The notes beneath the pieces were generated by a model. The model was not told where the DNA came from. It saw only the letters and a program-made list of their open reading frames with translations, and searched no databases. The position numbers were made by a program, and so were the translations under genes. A stretch of 64,000 nt of DNA from Streptomyces sp. JB150 (GTDB lineage Bacteria > Actinomycetota > Actinomycetes > Streptomycetales > Streptomycetaceae). Where the stretch lies: assembly GCF_011193355.1 (NCBI RefSeq), contig NZ_CP049780.1, positions 5,786,445 to 5,850,444 on the forward strand, given 5' to 3'. Of the stretch, positions 40,201 through 47,997 are shown piece after piece. Numbering within the stretch: the first letter of the stretch is position 1; each line of letters starts with the position of its first letter.

Positions 40201-41848
40201 GCGCGGCAGCCGCGGCATCAGCATCACGCCCGAGGTCGACCCGCTGCTGCGCGAGTCGATCAAGCTCAACCGTGCCATCCGCGACCTGAGCCAGTTCTCA
40301 CTGATCAAGGTCGACCCGCGCTCCGACACCCTGCAGATGCACCGTCTGCTGCAGACCGTGCTGCTCGCCAAACTCGCCCCCGAGGAACGGGAGCGGATGC
40401 GGGACGCGGCGCACCTGCTGCTGTCGGCCGCCAAGCCGGGCGACTACGGATCCTCCCTGGAGTGGCGCGCCTACCAGCGGCTGCTGCCCCACATCCTCGC
40501 CTCGCGCGCGGTGACCAGCACCGACACGTTCGTCCGCGAACTGGTGTACTCGACCGTCCTGTTCCTCTACTACTGGGGCGACCACGAGGGCGCCGCCGAC
40601 CTCGGGCGGCAGGCATGGACCGCCTGGCTCGCCGCCTCCGGCGAGGAGGACGGGCACGTCCTGCGCATGGCCAAGAGCTATGCGTTCATGCTGCGGCAGA
40701 TCGGGCAGATCCCCGAGTCCATCCCGATCACCGAGCAGGCCCTGGAAGCCTCCCGGCGCACGGACGTCGACCCCGAGGTCCTGATCGACTCGCTGTGCGA
40801 GATGGCCGATGCCCGGCGGTACCAGGGCCGGTTCGCTGAGGCCCGGGACCTCGGCAAGGAGGCCACCGAGCTGGCCCGCTCGCTGTTCGGGCCCGACGAC
40901 CCCACCACCCTGCGGGCCACCCACAGCTGGGGCGTCGACCTGCGGCTGTGCGGCCAGTTCCGGGAAGCGCTGCCGCTGGACCAGGAGAACGCCCGACAGC
41001 GTGAGTTGCTGCTCGGACCGGCCAGCTTCTTCACCCTGAACACCCTCAACGGGCTCTCCATCGACATGCGGGAGAGCGGCAACTATCCCGAGGCCCGCGA
41101 TTTCCAGGAGGGCGTCTACCGCAGCGCGCGTTCGGCGTTCGGCGACGAGCATCCGCTCACCCTGCGCATCGCGCGCAACCTCGCGGTGTGCCGGCGCCGG
41201 GACGGGGCGCTGGAAGAGGCCGCCGAACTGGCCGCGGAGACCCTGCGGCGCTTCCACGCCCGCTACGGCCCGGACCACACCGATTCCCTGTCGACGGCCG
41301 TCAACTACGCCGTCGACCAGCGGCTCGCCGGAGAGCTGGAGAGCTCCCGGCAACTCGGCGAGACCACAGCACGGCGGTATGCGGCACGGCTCGGCGAGCA
41401 GCACGCCTACACGCTGCTGACCAAAGCGAACCTCGCAGCCACCCTGCGTGCGCTCGGCGCGCTCGACGCGGCACAGGAGATCGAGGACGACGCGGCGCGC
41501 CGGCTCGTCGAGACGGTGGGCCCTGATCACGTGACCACGCTGACCGTGGCCATCGGCCAGGCCAACACGGCGTACGCACAGCTGGAGTTCGAACGTGCCT
41601 ACGAGCTGGACGAGGCGAATCGTCCGAAGCTCGCCGAGGTCGCCGGCGAGCACCACCCGTTGACGCTGTCCTGCACCGCCAATCTCGCCCTCGACCTGCG
41701 CGGCCTCGGCCGCGGCGCGGAGGCCGACGAACTCCAGCGCAGGGCGGTCGACGGCTTCAGCCGGGTGCTCCGCGCGAACCACCCCTGGCTGCTCGCCGCT
41801 CGCCAGCGGCGGCGGATCGAGTGCGACATGGCGCCGATGCCGCTGTGA
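37286..41848 (+). CDS. SAV_2336-vWA-like, NB-ARC and TPR fusion protein (FxsT-like)
   Basis: 1520 residues in four parts. (1) 1-190: Pro/Arg/Glu-rich, probably disordered. (2) ~190-570: SAV_2336 N-terminal-type domain with a vWA-like strand L-V-L-L-L-D-D-A-P-T-M, where the usual metal-site D-x-S-x-S is D-D-A-P-T. (3) ~680-1000: NB-ARC/STAND ATPase with N-S-F-V-G-R, Walker A G-L-G-G-V-G-K-S (about 731) and Walker B W-L-L-V-F-D-N-A-E-D (about 811). (4) ~1050-1520: a run of TPR repeats of the FxSxx-COOH-system type. The start ATG is one codon-free step after the MoxR stop. It supplies the vWA part of the vWA-MoxR-VMAP set and adds a STAND switch and TPR sensor. Confidence 0.85.
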   Translation: MNGFPREHASGRGDSAHASGSSPPSAYPEPHGYAGEDDGAPRDSPYHDHARPYAEAEELPGWREVADAVWLAAYWDRHGGPTGPGRENASGRPGPEAPFVEDAARPRTHPSDSARPSAEPSPLEAEPDVRPVREPGGRPSREPAATTGPPLPPRPARRSAVPDPQVPFTLHAGRPLLPETEPAPLPSGRTTLLARALHRMARRVPDRVTLELDEETTAEQGVVDGLWLPFLRPARTTAFDLVLLLDDAPTMRIWDGTTARLAEAAEQSGAFRAVRAVRVHLPRTGSATLRWGAGQAATDPAELIDGRGGRIFLVVTDGLAHGWAGSAADALLGRLAHAGPTAVVHLLPPHLRHRTSLYPYQAVLEAGGFGAPNDGLGHWTPADGPDPLRPLPAGGDDSVPVPVLSMKPGSLAAWADLVTGDRGVRRPLPVVLAGTLTKGAPAPGLRAPRRPRAAVRRFFTLASPAARRLAVQLAAVPLDFDLIEQLRRRTMPETGPDHLAEILMGGLIDWDSDGEGRPEFAEGVREALLATATRSQLARTVSLLGELPAAGDRGAALRAALRDPMGASLPDPAQRAWARSELAVMRALSGPYAERAKRIEPSLSGIGPGASERVHTDSYAGLSPITPGEVNHQGDGGSSGGGSGSDSGASVPDRPDPPGETVPSPLTEATRQEAPEAEPLMQSTTTATPALLVNVPLRNNSFVGRQALLRAVEEQLSAQDTAAVLPHALHGLGGVGKSQLALEYIYTHQHQYKVVCWIPAEREPMILAALAGLAAQLGVAPRQDSVGAPTANTAVPAVLDALRSGSPYDNWLLVFDNAEDIEVVRRYFPTNGPGKVIVTSRNRGWERVATPLPVNVFEREESIELLQRRLPALSDEDADRLARALGDLPLAVEQAGAWLAVTGMLVDEYLDMLDQRSPDILELDTGHPDYPVNVAAAWDISLERIEEKNPGARQLLDICASMAPEPIPRSMLRGSRGISITPEVDPLLRESIKLNRAIRDLSQFSLIKVDPRSDTLQMHRLLQTVLLAKLAPEERERMRDAAHLLLSAAKPGDYGSSLEWRAYQRLLPHILASRAVTSTDTFVRELVYSTVLFLYYWGDHEGAADLGRQAWTAWLAASGEEDGHVLRMAKSYAFMLRQIGQIPESIPITEQALEASRRTDVDPEVLIDSLCEMADARRYQGRFAEARDLGKEATELARSLFGPDDPTTLRATHSWGVDLRLCGQFREALPLDQENARQRELLLGPASFFTLNTLNGLSIDMRESGNYPEARDFQEGVYRSARSAFGDEHPLTLRIARNLAVCRRRDGALEEAAELAAETLRRFHARYGPDHTDSLSTAVNYAVDQRLAGELESSRQLGETTARRYAARLGEQHAYTLLTKANLAATLRALGALDAAQEIEDDAARRLVETVGPDHVTTLTVAIGQANTAYAQLEFERAYELDEANRPKLAEVAGEHHPLTLSCTANLALDLRGLGRGAEADELQRRAVDGFSRVLRANHPWLLAARQRRRIECDMAPMPL

Positions 41849-41883
41849 CCACGCCGGGGCCGGACGTGCCCCGTACGGGCGAT

Positions 41884-41920
41884 GGCCGCCTGCCCACCGG
41901 AGCCCGGTGGGCGGGAGGCC
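41884..41920. terminator. Bidirectional hairpin terminator
   Basis: GCCCACCGG (41892-41900) pairs perfectly with CCGGTGGGC (41904-41912) across AGC, and the stem extends outward to GGCC/GGCC (41884/41920) with one mismatch and one wobble. It lies between the convergent FxsT-like gene and antiporter gene. Confidence 0.82.
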
Positions 41921-41983
41921 GCGCGAGGGTTCACCGGCCGGCGTCCGGTTGACAGGCGATCCGACGACTCGCCCGGACACCCC

Positions 41984-43276
41984 CTAGGAGGTGGGGGCGG
42001 GCGGCTGTACCGCAACCGGTGCGGGGCCGGGAAGCGGTTGCGGGGCAGGGGCGGCGAAGCGGCGGACCAGGTGCAGCAGGGGCTGGGTGAGCACGGTCGT
42101 GGCCAGGGCCATGAAGACCAGCACCGTGTACAGGGGCGCGCTCAGCAGCCCCGCCTGGTGGCCGGCGTTGAGGGCGATCAGCTCGGTCAGGCCGCGGGCG
42201 CTCAGCAGCACGCCGACCGTGCGGGCGTCGTCCCGGCCGAGACCGCTCAGCCGCGCCGCCACCGTGCCGCTGCCGACCTTGGTGACCACGGCCAGCACCG
42301 TCACCACGAGCAGGGTGAGCCAGCCCGCCCCGTCGACGCCCCGGAGCGTCACCGACTGACCCGAGATCACGAAGAAGAACGGCAGCAGCAGCGAACCGAC
42401 CTCGTGCAGCGGCCGCACCAGGTCCGGGTCGAGCGTGCCGTCCTTCTCGCGCGGCACCACCACCCCGGCCAGCAGCGCACCGAAGATCACATGCAGCCCC
42501 AGCGTGTGCGTCACCCACGCCGAACCCAGCGCGAAGCCGACGAGCAGGGCCAGCCGCAGCGAGGGCTCCAGCCGGACCCGCCGCAGCAGCCACCGCAGCA
42601 GGGGCCGCGCGACGAGCAGCATCAGCGCGACGAAACCCACGGCGAGCAGCGCCCGCCACGCCCAGCCGGACGACTCCTCCCGGCCGCTGTTCATCAGCGC
42701 TCCCGCCAGCACCGTCCAGCCGATCACGTCGAGCAGCCCGGCCGCGGACACCGCGACCACTCCGGGGACGGTGGGCGCCAGACCGTTCTCCCGGACGATG
42801 GCGGTCAGCACCGGCACGGCCGTTATCGACAGCGCGACCCCGGCGAAGACCACCATGGACGGGGTGAGCTGCCGGGGCATGCCGAGCCCGTGCAGCCAGT
42901 CCTCGAAGAGCAGCGCGCAGCCGCAGCCCACCGCCATCGGCACCAGGAAGGTCGCCAGCGCGGTGACCACCGCCGTGCGTGCCCGGTCGCCGAGCAGCTT
43001 CAGATCCAGCTCGTAACCGACCGCGAACAGGAAGACGACGAGCGAGAACTGCGCGAAAGAGGTCAGCGCCGGCTGGATCGCGGCGGGGAACAGGGCGTCG
43101 TACGCGTCCGGCGCGAGCGCGCCCAGCAGGGTGGGGCCGAGCGCCATGCCGGCCGCCAACTGGCCGACGATGTACGGCTGTCTCAGGCTCCGGGCGAGCC
43201 GGCCCCCGGCGTGGGCGGCCACCAGGATCAAGGCCGAGGCACCCACGAAATGCGCGATCATCGCGTCCGAGCTCAC
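41984..43276 (-). CDS. Cation:proton antiporter (CPA2/KefB family)
   Basis: 430 residues with about 12-13 membrane helices. CPA2 features: P-Y-I-V-G-Q-L-A-A-G-M-A-L-G-P, F-L-F-A-V-G-Y-E-L-D-L, the unwound-helix region G-L-L-D-V-I-G-W, and G-L-T-E-L-I-A-L-N-A-G. No cytoplasmic RCK/TrkA domain; the C-terminus is a short proline-rich tail. GTG at 43276 follows GGGGAG by five nt. It is the only minus-strand gene inside the 34.7-48 kb block and separates the VMAP operon from the caspase operon, so it may be an unrelated insertion or an ion-flux partner. Confidence 0.9.
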   Translation of the reverse strand: MSSDAMIAHFVGASALILVAAHAGGRLARSLRQPYIVGQLAAGMALGPTLLGALAPDAYDALFPAAIQPALTSFAQFSLVVFLFAVGYELDLKLLGDRARTAVVTALATFLVPMAVGCGCALLFEDWLHGLGMPRQLTPSMVVFAGVALSITAVPVLTAIVRENGLAPTVPGVVAVSAAGLLDVIGWTVLAGALMNSGREESSGWAWRALLAVGFVALMLLVARPLLRWLLRRVRLEPSLRLALLVGFALGSAWVTHTLGLHVIFGALLAGVVVPREKDGTLDPDLVRPLHEVGSLLLPFFFVISGQSVTLRGVDGAGWLTLLVVTVLAVVTKVGSGTVAARLSGLGRDDARTVGVLLSARGLTELIALNAGHQAGLLSAPLYTVLVFMALATTVLTQPLLHLVRRFAAPAPQPLPGPAPVAVQPPAPTS

Positions 43277-43401
43277 GGTGTCTCCCCGGTGTCCGGTGGT
43301 CGTCGTCGGGGTAGAACGTGCGTCAACCTGCCTAGAGTACTGCCAAGTTGACGTCCGAACGGAAGTCGTACACAGCCCGGGTCCGGGCTCACGGGGGGCA
43401 C

Positions 43402-44592
43402 ATGACAGCGGTCGTCTTCATCCATGGCACGGGCGTACGCGAACCGGGCTTCTCTGCGCTGGCGGGGCGCGTGGCGGCCGGGCTGACCGCGGCGCGCGAC
43501 GGATTACGTATCGTGCCGTACTACTGGGGCGGCACGCACGGCGCCACGCTCGCCGCCGGCGGCGCGAGTCTCCCGCCGCCCCCCGGCGCCACCGGACGGG
43601 GCCCCGCCCTCGCCGAGACCCCGCACCACCCCGACGCCGCCGGTCCGGACACCGACGTCGCCGCCTGGGCCGCCCTCTACGCCGACCCCTACGCCGAGCT
43701 GGCCCTCGCCGCCGCTGCCGCGCCGCCCGCGGTCGAACGGCCGCCCGGCCGGCAGCCGCCGGAAGAGCCACTCCGGACCCGGCTGACCGCCCTGCCCGCC
43801 CAAGTGGCACTGGAAGAAGGCGAGTCGGCGGACGGGCTGGCCCGCGCCGCCCGCGAGCTGGCCGGGCACCCGCTGCTCGGACCGGCCGCCGACGCCCTCA
43901 CCCCGCAGGAGCTGGCCACCCTCGCGGGCCGCGCGCTCACCGCCCGCATCATCGCCGACGCCCTCGACGCGGACGCGCCGCTGGTGCCGGCCGGTGACGC
44001 GCGCGACGCGCTCGCCGAGCGCCTGTCGGTGGCCCTGGGCGCACCACCCCGCGGCACCGGACGCGGAGTGCGCGCCCTGCTGGCCCGCACGGCCGGCGCG
44101 GCCGCCTCCCGGGCCGCGCTGCGCCGCAGACGCGCCCTGACGCAGGCCGCCCACCCGGCCGCCGGGGACGTCCTGCGCTACCTCAGCCGCGGCGCCCCCG
44201 TCCGCGCCGGCCTGCGCGACCTGGTCACGGGCCTCGAGCCGCCCGTCGTCCTCGTCGGACACAGCCTCGGCGGGATCATCGCCCTGGACACCCTCGTCAG
44301 CGCACCGCTGCCCGCCGTACGGCTGCTGGTGACCGCCGGGTCGCAGGCGCCGTTCCTCTACGAGTCCGGCTCCCTGCCCACCCTGGAGCACCCCGCACCG
44401 CTGCCGGCGCACGTCCCCGACTGGCTGAACCTGTACGACCCGCGCGACCTCCTCGCCTACCTGGCCGGCCCGCTGTTCCCCGGCCGGGTCACCGACGTCG
44501 CCGTCGACAGCCGCCAGCCGTTCCCCGCCTCGCACAGCGCCTACTGGACCAACCCGGACGTGTACCGGCACATCGTGGAGCGGCTGCCGTGA
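43402..44592 (+). CDS. Alpha/beta hydrolase (lipase-like) coupled to caspase gene
   Basis: 396 residues. Starts V-V-F-I-H-G-T-G-V-R-E-P-G-F; the nucleophile elbow is V-L-V-G-H-S-L-G-G-I-I-A-L-D at about 287 and a catalytic histidine is expected in H-S-A-Y-W-T-N near the C-terminus. A long Ala/Arg/Pro-rich helical insert (about 60-270) separates the first strand from the elbow and might be a lid or partner-binding part. GGGGGG precedes ATG 43402. Its stop overlaps the caspase GTG (GTGA), so the two are tightly coupled. It could be a second effector (lipase/esterase) or act on the same target. Confidence 0.82.
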   Translation: MTAVVFIHGTGVREPGFSALAGRVAAGLTAARDGLRIVPYYWGGTHGATLAAGGASLPPPPGATGRGPALAETPHHPDAAGPDTDVAAWAALYADPYAELALAAAAAPPAVERPPGRQPPEEPLRTRLTALPAQVALEEGESADGLARAARELAGHPLLGPAADALTPQELATLAGRALTARIIADALDADAPLVPAGDARDALAERLSVALGAPPRGTGRGVRALLARTAGAAASRAALRRRRALTQAAHPAAGDVLRYLSRGAPVRAGLRDLVTGLEPPVVLVGHSLGGIIALDTLVSAPLPAVRLLVTAGSQAPFLYESGSLPTLEHPAPLPAHVPDWLNLYDPRDLLAYLAGPLFPGRVTDVAVDSRQPFPASHSAYWTNPDVYRHIVERLP

Positions 44593-45707
44593 CCGGCCCC
44601 CTCGACCCGGACCGGGTGCGCGCGCTGATCGTCGGCATCGAGCGGTACGACGCGGGGGAGGACTGGGCGCTGCCCGGCCCCGCCCGGGACGCCGTGGCCT
44701 TCCACCGGCTGCTGCGGGCGGCCGGGGTGCCCGGACACCGGCTGCGGCTGCACCTCGCCCCGCTCGCGCCGTACGTCCCCGACGTGCCGTACGCGCCCGC
44801 CGACCACGCCACCCTGCGCCGCGTCCTGGTCCGCGAACTGCCCGCCGAGCCCGGGGACGTGCTGTGGGTGTGGTGGGGCGGGCACGGCGTGCTGGACCGG
44901 TCCGGCGGACTGCGGCTGTTCTGCTCCGACGCCACCACCGCCGACAAGGTCGGCATCGACCTGGACTCCGCGCTCACCCGGTACGCGGGGGACGCCGTCG
45001 CCGGATTCGCCGAGCAGCTGTGGATCGTCGACGCCTGCGAGAGCTTCGAGGAGGCGCTGAACTTCCGGGACCCGCTGCCGCCGCAGGCCCTGCCGGTGGG
45101 GCGGCGCGATCTCGCCCACCGGCAGACCGTGCTGCGCGCGGCGGGCCGCGGCCGGGTGGCCGCCAACGACCCGGCGCGCGCCACGGGACTCTTCTCCGAC
45201 GTCCTGCTCGGCCTGCTCGCGGAGCGGACCGCCGTGCTGCCGGGGCTGCCCGATCCGGAAGAGTTGTTTCCCGCCGTCCGGGAACGCCTCGCGGCCCTCA
45301 GGAAGGAGGGCCGCACTCTTCAGCATCCCGAGATCCGGCTGCAGAGTGCGGAGCGTGTGGAGATCCTGCCTCCGGCCGTCCCCGGCGACGCGGAGCGCGC
45401 GGTCTCGCCGCTGCTGCGGGCGGTGGAGGCGCTGCTCGCGTATCCGCTGATGGCGGACCCCGTCGAACGGCAGGCGCTGATCGGTCAGTTGAGCACGCGC
45501 GTCACCGCCACGCTGCCCCGTCACACCAAGGCCCGCACGGAGGCCGCCACCCTGCTCGGCACCCTCGCCCGGCGCCACCCCGCGGCCCTGTGGGAGCTGT
45601 ACGACGCCGTGCTCGCCCTCGACGACGCTCCCGCCCTGAAGACGGAACTGCGAACCGCGCTGCGGGAGTTGGAGGCACAGGGGCGCAACCGCGACGGTCA
45701 CGGATGA
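44589..45707 (+). CDS. Caspase-like cysteine protease (C14) with C-terminal effector-associated domain
   Basis: 372 residues. Peptidase C14 core (1-~230): A-L-I-V-G-I-E-R-Y-D at the start, catalytic histidine in W-W-G-G-H-G-V (about 98) and catalytic cysteine in L-W-I-V-D-A-C-E-S (about 149). The last ~95 residues, L-L-R-A-V-E-A-L-L-A-Y-P-L-M-A-D-P-V-E-R and on, align with the N-terminal domain of the VMAP protein at 34.7 kb, including the M-A-D-P-x-E-R core and following helices. In known systems such effector-associated domains bind each other, recruiting the protease to the VMAP switch. GTG start overlaps the hydrolase stop. Confidence 0.88.
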   Translation: MTGPLDPDRVRALIVGIERYDAGEDWALPGPARDAVAFHRLLRAAGVPGHRLRLHLAPLAPYVPDVPYAPADHATLRRVLVRELPAEPGDVLWVWWGGHGVLDRSGGLRLFCSDATTADKVGIDLDSALTRYAGDAVAGFAEQLWIVDACESFEEALNFRDPLPPQALPVGRRDLAHRQTVLRAAGRGRVAANDPARATGLFSDVLLGLLAERTAVLPGLPDPEELFPAVRERLAALRKEGRTLQHPEIRLQSAERVEILPPAVPGDAERAVSPLLRAVEALLAYPLMADPVERQALIGQLSTRVTATLPRHTKARTEAATLLGTLARRHPAALWELYDAVLALDDAPALKTELRTALRELEAQGRNRDGHG

Positions 45708-45808
45708 TCAGGTGGCGTGATCGTACGGTTTCAGATGCGGGCAGGAATGGCCATGATGGAACAGGACACGGGGCATCGCGTGCCACCGTGCGAGAAGGGG
45801 GACGCACC

Positions 45809-46066
45809 TTGGACCAGCCGCCCGCACTGCACGCTGCCGAAGCCGCCGCCGGTGAGCCGTTCTCCACGGCGGGTGTGCTCGGCTGGGAGTCGGACCTGGC
45901 GGATCTGGCGGCGCTGCCGTTGACCGCCGTGGACGGTCTCGACCCGCTCGATCCCACCGCCCGCCTGCTCGAGGAAGTCCTGCGGTCGTACGACGGCGTC
46001 CGAGGCGGCGGTGAAACGGGCGGCGAGACGGGCGGCGGTGGTGGCGGTAGTGACGACCGGATGTAG
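45809..46066 (+). CDS. FxsA-like small peptide, candidate RiPP precursor
   Basis: 85 residues from a TTG start (GGGGG nine nt upstream; a GTG at 45788 is also in frame but has no ribosome site). The middle, L-A-D-L-A-A-L-P-L-T-A-V-D-G-L-D-P-L, then T-A-R-L-L-E-E-V-L-R-S, resembles the leader of FxSxx-type precursor peptides. The C-terminal ~28 residues are Gly/Glu-rich, Y-D-G-V-R-G-G-G-E-T-G-G, ending S-D-D-R-M; the classical F-x-S-x-x end is absent. It lies 236 nt upstream of the HExxH hydroxylase-type gene, with a hairpin between. Identification as precursor is inference from length, leader pattern and position. Confidence 0.6.
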   Translation: MDQPPALHAAEAAAGEPFSTAGVLGWESDLADLAALPLTAVDGLDPLDPTARLLEEVLRSYDGVRGGGETGGETGGGGGGSDDRM

Positions 46067-46205
46067 GGCGTGTCCGCTGCAGCGCGCCGGCGACGCGGGG
46101 CCGGGCAGGCACGTCTGACGCCGTCGTCACCCCTTCTCAGCTGCTCCCGGCTGTCGGTCTCGCTCGGCAAGGCCGCCGTACCGTGCGGTGATCCGACCCG
46201 GCTGC

Positions 46206-46242
46206 GCGGCCGGCCCGGACCCGGAGGACCGGCCCCGGCCGC
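46206..46242 (+). promoter_or_regulatory. Hairpin between peptide gene and HExxH gene
   Basis: GCGGCCGG (46206-46213) is complementary to CCGGCCGC (46235-46242), loop 21 nt. Placed in the 236-nt gap after the small peptide gene, it could act as a partial terminator that keeps precursor mRNA higher than that of the modifying enzyme, as in many RiPP loci. Confidence 0.4.
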
Positions 46243-46302
46243 GCCCGGCTCCGGGATCCCGGCGAGGTACCCCTGCCCGCCAACTCGACGGAGGTCCCGG
46301 CC

Positions 46303-47997
46303 ATGAGCAGCGAACGGCGCCCTGCCCCGCTCTGGATGCCAGAGCGGCTCTTCGCGGGCCTGGCCACCGGCGGAGGTTCGGCGGAGGCCATTGCCTTCCT
46401 CGAGCGGGGGGAGCGGGCACGGCGGCTGCTGCTCCTGCGCACGATGCTGGACCGGCTGGAGGGGATGTCCACTCCGCTCGCCTCGGCCGCCGAGGCCTGG
46501 CGGACAGTGAAGGAAGCGGCCTCGCGGGCGCCGGAGCCCGTGGAGCGGCTGCTGCTCGCCCCCGCGACCGGCCGCTGGATCGCTCACGTCCTGCGTCGCC
46601 TGCACAGCGGTTCGGCGACCGGTCCGCCACTGTGGGCGGAGGCCGGACGGCTCTGTGCGGTGGCCGCGGCGGCGGCCGTGCACGCGGGTACGGAGACCGA
46701 TCTGCGGGTGCCGCTCACCGACGGGCGGCTGCATCTGCCGGGACTCGGCCTGGTGTGCCTGCCCGACGCGCCGCCCGGGACGGCGGTCGGCAGGGCGGTG
46801 ACCCGGGGCGGCCGGCTGATCCTGACCGGACCCGGCCGTGGGGGGCGGCCGGTCACGGTGACCTGCCGTCCCCGCGCTGTGCGGATCACCGGGGCGGTGA
46901 ACCCCGGATCAGCCCGGGAACCGCACTGGGTCCCCCTGCGCACCCTCACCCACACCGGCCCCGACAAAACCGTCGCCATCGCCCTCGACGACCTCGACCC
47001 CTACCGTGACCTGGACGTCCCCCTACCGCCCGCCCGGCTCGACGCCGACGAGGCCGAGGCATGGCAGCGACTGTTCCAGGAGGCGGCCGGGCTGCTCGCC
47101 GGAGCGGCAAGCGGCGAGCCCGGACGGCTCGATCCCTCCCACATCCGGGCCGTCGTGCCGTGGGGGCGGACCAGTTCCCAGCCACCGGCCCCGCCGACCG
47201 TGTGGATGTCCGCGTCCAGCGGCGACTCCTTCGGCGCCATGGTGATATCCCGCCCGGGCACGGCGCTGGCGCTCGCCGAGACCCTGGTCCACGAGTTCCA
47301 GCACAGCAAGCTGGGCGCCCTTCTCCACCTGTTCCCGCTCCTCGACGACGACCGCGAGGAGCGTTACTACGCCCCCTGGCGCCCCGACCCCCGCCATCTG
47401 ACCGGCCTGCTGCACGGCGCGTACGCGTTCACCGCCGTCGCCGGCTTCTGGCGGGACCGGATGGCCGAGCCCGACCACGCCGACCGGGCCGCCTACCACT
47501 TCGCGCTGCGCCGCCTGCAGAGCCGGCTGGTCGTACGGACCCTGCTGAGCAGCGGCCGGCTGACCGCGCCCGGCCGGCGGCTGGTCACCGGACTCGCCCG
47601 CACCCTGGACGCCTGGCTGCGCGAGCCCGTCGCCCCCGACGCCCTCGCCCGGGCCCGTACGGCCGCCGCGCTCCACCGCACCGAGTGGCGGCTGCGCAAC
47701 GTCGCACCGGGGCCCGGGGACGCGCCCCGCCTGCGGCCCGACCGGGAGCACTGGCCCGACCGGCGCACCCAGGCCTTCGCCGTCCGCCCCACCGCCCCGC
47801 GCACCGCCGACGAGCACCTCGCCGCCGCCGACCCGGCCACCGCGCTCACCCATTACGCCGACGCCCTGACCACCCACCCGGCCGACCCCCACCTCCTGGC
47901 CGGCTGGATCGTCGCCCACGCCACCAAGAATCCCGGCCCCACCACCCGCCGCCTCCTGGCCCGCCCGGAACTCCTCCAGCCCCAGCCCAGCAGCTAG
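46303..47997 (+). CDS. HExxH-motif peptide-modifying protein (alpha-KG HExxH peptide beta-hydroxylase type)
   Basis: 564 residues. The motif A-E-T-L-V-H-E-F-Q-H-S-K-L-G-A-L-L (about 324-340) is the HExxH signature of the domain usually found fused to, or next to, FxsB-type radical SAM enzymes of FxSxx peptide systems; stand-alone members are annotated as alpha-ketoglutarate HExxH peptide beta-hydroxylases. The motif is followed by Y-Y-A-P-W-R-P-D-P-R and G-L-L-H-G-A-Y-A-F, conserved in the family. There is no radical SAM C-x-x-x-C-x-x-C motif. GGAGG precedes the ATG. The last ~60 residues read like a single TPR-like unit. The end of the gene shares sequence with the repeat array that follows. 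Confidence 0.82.
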   Translation: MSSERRPAPLWMPERLFAGLATGGGSAEAIAFLERGERARRLLLLRTMLDRLEGMSTPLASAAEAWRTVKEAASRAPEPVERLLLAPATGRWIAHVLRRLHSGSATGPPLWAEAGRLCAVAAAAAVHAGTETDLRVPLTDGRLHLPGLGLVCLPDAPPGTAVGRAVTRGGRLILTGPGRGGRPVTVTCRPRAVRITGAVNPGSAREPHWVPLRTLTHTGPDKTVAIALDDLDPYRDLDVPLPPARLDADEAEAWQRLFQEAAGLLAGAASGEPGRLDPSHIRAVVPWGRTSSQPPAPPTVWMSASSGDSFGAMVISRPGTALALAETLVHEFQHSKLGALLHLFPLLDDDREERYYAPWRPDPRHLTGLLHGAYAFTAVAGFWRDRMAEPDHADRAAYHFALRRLQSRLVVRTLLSSGRLTAPGRRLVTGLARTLDAWLREPVAPDALARARTAAALHRTEWRLRNVAPGPGDAPRLRPDREHWPDRRTQAFAVRPTAPRTADEHLAAADPATALTHYADALTTHPADPHLLAGWIVAHATKNPGPTTRRLLARPELLQPQPSS

